From an uncultured Rhodoferax sp. (GTDB taxonomy: Bacteria > Pseudomonadota > Gammaproteobacteria > Burkholderiales > Burkholderiaceae_C), in NCBI GenBank assembly GCA_936943465.1, contig CAKZJN010000004.1:1-5813 (forward strand): a DNA stretch of 5,813 nucleotides, in the 5' to 3' direction. Numbering within the stretch: the first letter of the stretch is position 1; every line of letters begins with the position of its first letter. The notes under the pieces were generated by a model that worked only from the letters and a program-made list of their open reading frames with translations, had not been told where the DNA came from and did no database searches. A program made the position numbers and the translations under genes. This document shows, piece after piece, positions 1-5,010 of the stretch.

Positions 1-95
1 CCGGTGGTGCTGAGCTCGTTGGTGTCAGGCACCACGGCGTCTTCGGTCACGGAGCCGGCGTCTTTGCCCGCACCGGTTGAGAAAGTCGGCGCGTC
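1..95 (-). repeat. Near-identical direct repeat, copy 2 (start of the fourth VCBS unit)
   Basis: Bases 1-95 match 337-431 with an offset of 336 bp (112 codons), with a single difference (T at 78 versus G at 414) that is synonymous. The copy may extend beyond the left edge. After base 95 the two copies diverge. It encodes the segment TFSTGAGKDAGSVTEDAVVP and the ten residues that follow. Confidence 0.95.
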
Positions 96-2468
96 TGCAG
101 TGCCGGTGATGGTGATGGTGATGTCGTGCGATGTTCCGTCAACGGACTTGACGGTGAAGACTTCTTCCTTGGTCTCGCCTTCCTTGAGGTACTGCACCAG
201 GGAGTTGCCGACGGTGTAGTTCCAGTTGCCATCCACATCGATGATCAGGCTGCCTAGAGTGCCGGTGGGCGCGCTGGGGGGTACGTCGGTGTCAATGCCG
301 CTCTGGTTCTTGTCGGCGTCGGTCACTACCAGCTTGCCGGTGGTGCTGAGCTCGTTGGTGTCAGGCACCACGGCGTCTTCGGTCACGGAGCCGGCGTCTT
401 TGCCCGCACCGGTGGAGAAAGTCGGCGCGTCGGTGGTGCCGTTGATGGTGATGACCACGTCTTGCGTCGCAGTGGCGCCCTGGTCATCGGTCACCGTGAC
501 CTTGAAAGTTTCGGTTTTGATTTCACCGGCAATCAGGCTCTGGCTGGCAGCGTTATCCAGGGTGTAGGTCCACTTGCCGGTGGCCGCATCCAGCGCCAGA
601 TTGCCATAGGTTCCAGCGGTTGTATCGACGCTGAAGGTAGCGGTCGCATTGTGGTCCACGTCACTGGAGGTCACCTGGCCGGAAGTGGTCAGCAGGTCGT
701 CTTCGGTAACAGAACCCGCTTGGGCGGCGCTAGTGATTTGGGGCGCATCGTTCGTACCGTTGATCGTGACCGTGACCGAAGTTACCGAACCGTCAGCAGA
801 CTGAACGGTGAAGCTGTCGCTGACCTGCTCGCCCACGTTAAGGTTGTCGTACGCAGAGTTCGCGGTGTAGGTCCACTTGCCGGAATCTTCGATATTGAAG
901 GTGCCATGTGTGCCTGCCACGTTGACTTGGGCCACAAAGGTCGTAGCCACGGCCGCTGTGACGGTGCCACCGGTTGTCAATACGGTGTTAGTTTCATCCA
1001 GAGCGATGTTTCCGGTCTGAAGAACGGCTCCTGGGGCCACATCCTGATCATCCGAGCTGCTGTAGGTGCTGCCAACGGCATTGACGCCACTGACCGATGC
1101 AGTAATGGTCTGGCCGGCCACGGCTTCGCCGTCCACCAGGATACTGAAGCCGCCATTGACTACGGTGCCGGTGTAGGTGCGCAGGTTTTCGCCAGAACCA
1201 ACAGTGATGGTCACGGTGTCGCCGTCCTTGGCGCTACCACCCACGGTACCGACCACGGCAACTTGGCCTTGCACTTCGACGTTGTTGATGATGTTGTCGC
1301 CTGCGACTGAAGTGATGGTGACCGTTGCAGCGGGGTTGTCGTACACCGGCGTGGTGGATGTTGAGGCCGTGCTTTCGCTGCCATTGGAGTTAGACGCCTT
1401 GATGGTTGCGGTAATTTCTTTGACGCTGCCGTCTTCCTTGTTGACAACGTCCTCTACAGGGACGCCCTCTACGCTGTAGGAGCCATCTTCGGCAATGGTT
1501 GCCACGTATTCCTTGCCGCCGATGTTCAGCGTGACGCGCTCTTCCCCTGTTCCGCTATCTCCCGAGTACTCAACCTTGACCTTGCCGGTAATGGTGACTG
1601 CTTCTGCGGTGTTGCTGATTTTTCCGTGCCCGTTGATTTGATCAATCGAAATACGGGCATTCAGCGTGTCGTTAGCCACCGTCACATCGACGGTTGCAGT
1701 CGCCGTGACACCCGAGGTGCCGAGCGCGGTGATGGAGGCGGTAATGGTCGGATCAGCAACCAGATCTTCGGTAATGACCGGAATACTGAAGCCCAGGCCG
1801 TTGCTGCCGGATGTCACCGTGCCGGTGTAGGTGTGTCCATTGACCGTCACGGTCACGGTGTCACCCAGACGCGCATCGCCGCTCACCGTGCCGGAGATGG
1901 TGGTGTTGGGCGAGTTGGATTCCTGGTTGTTAATGATGTTGTCGCCGGTGATCGGATCGATGGTGATGCCGACGACGGGGTTGCTGCCGGTTGCGGCGCC
2001 TTGGGTAATGGGCAGGTTGCCCTGACCCACATAGTCAAATCCATACGAATTGCCGGAAACGCCTTCCGAAATGCGACCCAACTGCACAAACGTGGTGCCG
2101 CCACCGCCACCGCCGTCACCCACGCTGGCCGCTGTGGCTTCCAGGGTGGTGCTCAAGTCCTCGCCGCGGTCCAGCGCTTGGATGATGGTCTCGGTGGTTG
2201 CGGTGTTGGTTACGGCAGCGTCGGCGGCCGTGGGGGTTTGTTCGGACTGGAAGACGTTGTCGTCGAGTTTGACCACCTGGTCGGGGTTGACATGCAGGGT
2301 GCGCATGTCGTCGGACACCAATTCCACCTGCACATCGCCCACCGTTTTGAGGGTTTCGCCCTTTTCCAGGGTGTCGTTGGCCTTCAGTTCACGCTGCACG
2401 CCCTGGGCGTTGACGGCATAAGCCTTACCTGGTCCGGTGAGTGCTGCGACGGTGGCGATAGTGGCCAT
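1..2468 (-). CDS. Giant LapA/BapA-type adhesin with retention module, Ig-like and VCBS repeats (5' part, truncated by window edge)
   Basis: The frame stays open for 822 codons from the ATG at 2468-2466 to the left edge, so the 3' end is missing. The start is chosen because a GGAG Shine-Dalgarno lies 7 nt upstream and the N-terminus fits the family. Residues 1-130 resemble the retention module of type I-secreted adhesins, ending in TAAS (112-115), a glycine run (119-124) and TFVQLGR (126-132). Ig-like domains follow at about 169-268, 269-378 and 379-477; the first and third share GDNIINN (175-181, 390-396). VCBS-type units follow at about 478-576, 577-682, 683-794 and 795 onward, with AGSVTED and GTxDAP signatures. 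There is no Sec signal peptide, as expected for type I export. Known members are exported by ABC-HlyD-TolC systems, act in surface adhesion and biofilm formation, and end in RTX repeats plus a C-terminal secretion signal. That role is inferred here, helped by the adjacent export genes. No cysteine was seen in the visible part. Family assignment is firm; ligand and total length are unknown. Confidence 0.93.
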   Translation of the reverse strand, partial: MATIATVAALTGPGKAYAVNAQGVQRELKANDTLEKGETLKTVGDVQVELVSDDMRTLHVNPDQVVKLDDNVFQSEQTPTAADAAVTNTATTETIIQALDRGEDLSTTLEATAASVGDGGGGGGTTFVQLGRISEGVSGNSYGFDYVGQGNLPITQGAATGSNPVVGITIDPITGDNIINNQESNSPNTTISGTVSGDARLGDTVTVTVNGHTYTGTVTSGSNGLGFSIPVITEDLVADPTITASITALGTSGVTATATVDVTVANDTLNARISIDQINGHGKISNTAEAVTITGKVKVEYSGDSGTGEERVTLNIGGKEYVATIAEDGSYSVEGVPVEDVVNKEDGSVKEITATIKASNSNGSESTASTSTTPVYDNPAATVTITSVAGDNIINNVEVQGQVAVVGTVGGSAKDGDTVTITVGSGENLRTYTGTVVNGGFSILVDGEAVAGQTITASVSGVNAVGSTYSSSDDQDVAPGAVLQTGNIALDETNTVLTTGGTVTAAVATTFVAQVNVAGTHGTFNIEDSGKWTYTANSAYDNLNVGEQVSDSFTVQSADGSVTSVTVTINGTNDAPQITSAAQAGSVTEDDLLTTSGQVTSSDVDHNATATFSVDTTAGTYGNLALDAATGKWTYTLDNAASQSLIAGEIKTETFKVTVTDDQGATATQDVVITINGTTDAPTFSTGAGKDAGSVTEDAVVPDTNELSTTGKLVVTDADKNQSGIDTDVPPSAPTGTLGSLIIDVDGNWNYTVGNSLVQYLKEGETKEEVFTVKSVDGTSHDITITITGTADAPTFSTGAGKDAGSVTEDAVVPDTNELSTT
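337..431 (-). repeat. Near-identical direct repeat, copy 1 (start of the third VCBS unit)
   Basis: Partner of the copy at 1-95, with 94 of 95 bases identical. The sequence continues past 337 towards lower coordinates as the rest of the VCBS unit, but the other copy cannot be followed past the window edge, so 95 bp is a minimum length for the duplication. Confidence 0.95.
2079..2468 (-). other. N-terminal retention module of the adhesin
   Basis: Residues 1-130 are low in repeats and differ in composition from the Thr/Val/Asp-rich remainder. They begin MATIATVAALTGPGKAYAVN, continue through a short beta-rich segment with ELKANDTLEKGETL (27-40) and VQVELVSDD (46-54), then a helical-looking acidic stretch at about 80-110. 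In LapA-type adhesins this module folds in the periplasm and plugs the TolC-like pore, leaving the adhesin anchored on the cell surface. The assignment rests on sequence resemblance recalled from the family, not on an alignment. Confidence 0.8.
2124..2135 (-). other. Putative LapG-type dialanine cleavage motif (TAAS)
   Basis: Codons ACA GCG GCC AGC encode Thr112-Ala113-Ala114-Ser115 within LEATAASVGD, just before six consecutive glycines. In P. fluorescens LapA the LapG protease cuts at a TAAG motif at nearly the same distance from the N-terminus (about residues 107-110). Position, dialanine core and flexible flank match; serine replaces the usual glycine after the alanines. Function is inferred, because no lapG or lapD gene is visible here. 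Confidence 0.6.
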
Positions 2469-2475
2469 GGTGGAA

Positions 2476-2479
2476 CTCC
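2476..2479 (-). promoter_or_regulatory. Shine-Dalgarno of the adhesin gene
   Basis: The minus strand reads CGGAGTTCCACCATG: GGAG is followed by a 7-nt spacer and then the ATG at 2468-2466. This fixes the start of the adhesin and shows that its translation initiates independently of the upstream operon. Confidence 0.75.
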
Positions 2480-2565
2480 GATGTATGTAGTTGAAGGGGC
2501 CAAGAAACGTTCAACGGCGAACAATTTCCAAACTTGGGCGCAAGGTTATCGGTTCCGGTCCGGCT

Positions 2566-2588
2566 TTGGTATTGGACTTAGGTACCAA
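2566..2588. promoter_or_regulatory. Interrupted palindrome upstream of the adhesin, possible operator
   Basis: TTGGTA (2566-2571) and TACCAA (2583-2588) form a perfect 6-bp inverted repeat with an 11-bp spacer, about 100 bp upstream of the adhesin start. The size and symmetry would suit a dimeric DNA-binding protein, such as the LuxR-type regulator encoded in the neighbouring operon. Arms this short can also occur by chance, so this is only a candidate. Confidence 0.25.
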
Positions 2589-2601
2589 TTTGAGCCAGCG
2601 C

Positions 2602-2631
2602 AAACAAAAAAGCCCGTCCGGGGACGGGCTT
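2602..2631 (-). terminator. Rho-independent terminator of the export operon
   Basis: On the minus strand, the arms AAGCCCGTC and GACGGGCTT (2623-2631 and 2610-2618) form a 9-bp GC-rich stem with a 4-nt CCCG loop. A T-rich run (TTTTTT then GTTTG, 2610 down to 2602) follows. It begins 27 nt after the stop of the 83-residue gene, exactly where the operon should end. No T-run follows on the plus strand, so it acts on minus-strand transcripts. It separates transcription of the exporter genes from that of the adhesin. Confidence 0.88.
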
Positions 2632-2657
2632 GAGCCTGATTTAAGTCGGCTTAAGGT

Positions 2658-2909
2658 TTACAGCAACCCGCCTTCGCCGTCGCCGGGCAGCAGTTGCAGC
2701 GAATCCTTGAGCCGGGCGCGGGTCTGGCGGCGGGTCAGCAGTTTGGCCTGCGCTGCCTCGGGCAGATCGGTGAACTGGATCACGCCCCGCGTAATCAGCA
2801 CATCCACCAAGTCTTCCAGCACCCGCGCAATGGCGGTGTCCGACTGGCTGAGCAGTTCGGCATGGGCAGCGTCAATCGACGCCAAGGTGTCGGGCGAATC
2901 ATCGGTCAT
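2658..2909 (-). CDS. Small helical protein of unknown function, last gene of the type I secretion operon
   Basis: This 83-residue protein starts at the ATG 2909-2907, which overlaps the stop of the LuxR-type gene as ATGA. A strong AAAGGGG Shine-Dalgarno lies 7 nt upstream, so the start is secure. There is no signal peptide, membrane segment or cysteine. The N-terminal half (about 1-45) is acidic and looks helical (IDAAHAELLSQSDTAIARVL, then EDLVDVLITRGV). The middle holds a short motif, IQFTDLPEAAQAKLLTRR (44-61), followed by a basic stretch to about residue 68 and a Gly/Asp-rich tail (LLPGDGEGGLL). I recall similar small proteins near LapA-type adhesin export genes, sometimes carrying a misleading 'tryptophan synthase beta-like' name. 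Nothing in the sequence supports that enzyme activity. Its place in the operon suggests a cytoplasmic accessory or regulatory role in adhesin production, but no function can be assigned. Confidence 0.85.
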   Translation of the reverse strand: MTDDSPDTLASIDAAHAELLSQSDTAIARVLEDLVDVLITRGVIQFTDLPEAAQAKLLTRRQTRARLKDSLQLLPGDGEGGLL

Positions 2910-3595
2910 GCGTTAACCCCTTTTTGGGCGCGGTCGGCCGGGCTCAGAGTGCCCACCAGCAGTGCCAGTTGCAGGCGGTCTCGTACGCCCAATTTGTCAA
3001 AAATGGAACCCAAGTGGGCCTTGATCGTGCGTTCGGAAATGAATAGCTGATCGGCCACTTCCTTGTTGGACTTGCCGGCAGCCACCTGCAAGGCAACCTG
3101 CGCCTCCCGGCCTGACAGGGTGGCCCAAGCCTTGGCGTAGTTTTGGGCCGTGGGGCCCGGCGCGCTGGACGGTTGCGGCAACGTGGCCAGCGCAGCGCTG
3201 GTAGAGGCCACCAGGCGCTTAAGCAATTCCGGTCCGGCCCACAGGCCGCCGTGTTGCACCACCGTCGCGACTTCCTGCAGCAATTCCGGCAGACCGTGTG
3301 AGTGGGTGTAACCCAGAGCACCGGCATCCAAGGCCATCAGGCCTTCACCGGGCTCCGGCGCGCCAGACAGCACGACCACGCGGGCGCCTGGCTGAACTTT
3401 CTGGGCCAGCGCCAGCAGAGCGCGCCAGTCGGGGTCACCACTGGGGACCCAGAACAGGCATTGCTTGGGTTGCAGGTTTTCCAGACGCCGGGGCAGGTCG
3501 GCAGGCGCTACCGTCCGTGCTTCAGGGAAGGCCTGTTTCCACCGCTCGCTGGGTTGGCTCGCGCTGCCGGACAGGAAGAAATGTTGAGGGTTCAT
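2906..3595 (-). CDS. LuxR/NarL-family transcriptional regulator with a degenerate receiver domain
   Basis: The product is 229 residues long. The C-terminal part (about 156-215) is a clear LuxR-type helix-turn-helix: LSGREAQVALQVAAGKSNKE (160-179) followed by the recognition segment SERTIKAHLGSIFDKLGV (187-204). Residues about 5-130 keep a CheY-like outline, with ARVVVLSG (71-78), ALDAGALGYTHSHGLPELL (88-106) and GGLWAGPELL (116-125). The phosphorylation chemistry is absent: the N-terminal acidic pair is replaced by FLSGS, the acceptor aspartate region reads CLFWVPSGD (Trp49 about where Asp should be), and the conserved lysine position is histidine. It is therefore probably a phosphorylation-independent DNA-binding regulator. 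A low-complexity linker (about 131-155) joins the halves. Its start overlaps the HlyD stop (ATGA) without a good Shine-Dalgarno, so translation is likely coupled. Regulation of the adjacent adhesin is a natural inference but is not shown. Confidence 0.92.
   Translation of the reverse strand: MNPQHFFLSGSASQPSERWKQAFPEARTVAPADLPRRLENLQPKQCLFWVPSGDPDWRALLALAQKVQPGARVVVLSGAPEPGEGLMALDAGALGYTHSHGLPELLQEVATVVQHGGLWAGPELLKRLVASTSAALATLPQPSSAPGPTAQNYAKAWATLSGREAQVALQVAAGKSNKEVADQLFISERTIKAHLGSIFDKLGVRDRLQLALLVGTLSPADRAQKGVNA
2917..2923 (-). promoter_or_regulatory. Shine-Dalgarno of the 83-residue gene inside the LuxR-type gene
   Basis: The minus strand reads AAAGGGG, 7 nt before the ATG at 2909-2907, within the last codons of the regulator gene. 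It supports the small frame as a real, separately initiated gene rather than a chance extension. Confidence 0.7.
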
Positions 3596-5010
3596 CGTTC
3601 GGTCAATGCATTGGCCCGGGCCTTCAGCACCGGTTTGAGCAAATAAGAAAGCACGGTTTTCTTACCCGTCAATATATCCACCTGCGCCACCATGCCCGGG
3701 ATGATGGGCAAACCGGGTCCGAGGCTCGGCTTGTGGGTGCGTACGCGCACGTGATAGAAGGCATTGCCCTTTTCATCCAGCACCGAGTCGGCACCGATGT
3801 TGATCACATCGGCGGTCAGCCCGCCATAAATGGAGTAGTCGTAGGCGGTGAACTTGACCGTGGCCTTCTGGTCCGGGCGCAGGAAGCCGATGTCCTTGGG
3901 CGCAATCTGCACCTCCAGAATCAGCGCGTCGTCCAGCGGCACCACTTCCACCAGTTCTTTGCCCGGCTGCACCACGGCACCCAGCGTGTTGACCAGCAGG
4001 CGCTTGACGATGCCGCGCATGGGCGAGCGCACATCGGCCTTCTTGACCTTGTCTTCCAGCGTTTTGCCGCTTTCGCTCATGGCCGCCAGCTTGCCCATGG
4101 TTTCCGACAGTTCGCCGCTCATCTGGTTGCGGCTGGTGAGGGACACCTCGTCAATCTTGCGCGTCGCTTCCTGAATGGCCGCCTGCACCCGGGAGATCTG
4201 GGCCGTGGCCTGTTCGCGGTCGCCGCGCAGTCGGGCAATTTCACGCTCCAGACGCAGCACTTCCACTTCCGACACCGCGCCGGTCGCCACCATCGGTTTG
4301 GTGGCGTTCAGTTCCCTGGTCATCAGTTCCAGCGTGCGTTCGGCTTGTTCCTTGCGGGCCTTCACCTCGTTGAGCTCCTGCTGGCGCTGGGTCAACTGGG
4401 TCTGCGAAATGCCGACCTGGGCACCAATTTCTGCCCGGCGCGATTCGTACAAGCGGGCTTCCTGGGCCACGGCTTCCGGCGCTTCCTTGATCAGGTCGGC
4501 CGGCGGGTTGAAGGGAATGCCGCGGGTGAGCGCGTCCAAACGCAGTTTCTTGGCGCGCAAGGCGGCCTGGCTGACCCGGCTTTCCTGCAGGTTGGAGACA
4601 AACCGGGTCGGATCGACGCGCATCAGCAGTTGACCGGCTTCCACCACCTGGCCTTCTTTCACCATCAGCTCTTCAACAATGCCGCCGTCCACACTTTGAA
4701 CAATCTGCACCTGGCTGGTGGGCACCACGCGGGCCTCACCACGGGTTACCTCGTCGATGGGGGCAAACGCAGCCCACACCACCAGCACGATCAGGGTAAT
4801 GCCCACCACCCGCATGAGCATGCGGGCGCGCAACGGGTCTTGCTGCAAGCGGGCCCAGTCGGCCTCGCCAGCCCAGTCCATTTGCGCGTTGTCCTCGATG
4901 GGCGTGAGCCGCTTGACCAGCGGGCCAAAGGTTTTGTTGCCGGACTCTGCGGTTTTGGCCATCAGTTCGCCGGTGCGGTGGAATGCTTTTTCGTTGAACC
5001 AGGCCATCAT
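3592..5010 (-). CDS. HlyD/LapC-type type I secretion membrane-fusion protein
   Basis: The product is 472 residues, typical for this family. It is the periplasmic adaptor that links the inner-membrane ABC transporter to a TolC-type outer-membrane channel. The order is: cytoplasmic N-terminus (1-62), one membrane helix (about 66-84, RVVGITLIVLVVWAAFAPI), first half of the biotinyl-lipoyl-like domain (about 91-135, with VDGGIVEELMVKEGQVVEAG), and a long Gln/Glu/Arg-rich coiled-coil hairpin (about 140-330). The second lipoyl half (VRSPMRGIVKRLLVNTLGAV) and a beta-barrel domain follow. It ends with the HlyD-family signature around IIPGMVAQVDILTGKKTVLS. The neighbouring giant adhesin is the likely substrate. 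The gene overlaps both neighbours by 4 bp. Two adjacent ATGs exist: GGAAAGG (5015-5021) lies 4 nt before the first and 7 nt before the second (5007-5005), so the true start may be the second. Lipid or drug efflux adaptors are less likely given the paired ABC and adhesin. Confidence 0.95.
   Translation of the reverse strand: MMAWFNEKAFHRTGELMAKTAESGNKTFGPLVKRLTPIEDNAQMDWAGEADWARLQQDPLRARMLMRVVGITLIVLVVWAAFAPIDEVTRGEARVVPTSQVQIVQSVDGGIVEELMVKEGQVVEAGQLLMRVDPTRFVSNLQESRVSQAALRAKKLRLDALTRGIPFNPPADLIKEAPEAVAQEARLYESRRAEIGAQVGISQTQLTQRQQELNEVKARKEQAERTLELMTRELNATKPMVATGAVSEVEVLRLEREIARLRGDREQATAQISRVQAAIQEATRKIDEVSLTSRNQMSGELSETMGKLAAMSESGKTLEDKVKKADVRSPMRGIVKRLLVNTLGAVVQPGKELVEVVPLDDALILEVQIAPKDIGFLRPDQKATVKFTAYDYSIYGGLTADVINIGADSVLDEKGNAFYHVRVRTHKPSLGPGLPIIPGMVAQVDILTGKKTVLSYLLKPVLKARANALTER

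Larger units (their letters stand above)
1..1037 (-). repeat. Tandem VCBS-type repeat region inside the adhesin gene
   Basis: Residues 478-822 consist of three complete VCBS-type units and the start of a fourth. Approximate unit lengths are 99, 106 and 112 residues. Each complete unit ends in a GTxDAP-type junction (residues 573-576, 679-682 and 791-794, read from the D or A of each). The second to fourth units carry AGSVTED near their start; the first lacks it and is the most diverged. A GxWxYT core (DSGKWTYT, ATGKWTYT, VDGNWNYT) recurs in each complete unit. Similarity between units rises towards the left edge, so the array probably continues with near-identical copies outside the window. 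Confidence 0.85.
2469..2601 (-). promoter_or_regulatory. Adhesin 5' leader and presumed promoter region
   Basis: These 133 bp separate the upstream operon's terminator from the adhesin start and contain no credible gene. Because a terminator precedes the adhesin, a promoter is expected here. I find no convincing -35/-10 pair. GATAAC at about 2544-2549 (minus strand) is a possible -10 without a good TTGACA partner, and TTGAAC with TACATA lies too close to the Shine-Dalgarno. An activator-dependent or alternative-sigma promoter is possible. The promoter is inferred from layout, not from a motif. Confidence 0.4.

Noticed and set aside
1..431. Direct repeats considered as CRISPR or a mobile-element duplication
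   Set aside because: The repeats are in frame, have a 336-bp period and encode VCBS units. They lack short uniform repeats with unique spacers, and there are no terminal inverted repeats or transposase.
462..1310. A 282-codon plus-strand frame antisense to the VCBS/Ig region
   Set aside because: Its Gly/Val/Arg/His-rich translation is explained as the shadow of the Thr/Val/Asp-rich adhesin on the other strand; no motif or start signal supports it.
1626..2633. A 335-codon plus-strand frame antisense to the adhesin start and leader
   Set aside because: It is complementary to the retention module and Ig-like region, has no recognisable domain or Shine-Dalgarno, and runs through the intergenic leader and terminator stem. 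Its length reflects the biased codon use of the adhesin.
2641..2654. Small hairpin TTAAG-TCGG-CTTAA between the 83-residue gene and the terminator
   Set aside because: The 5-bp AT-rich stem has no T-run and lies next to a much stronger terminator; it is most likely incidental.
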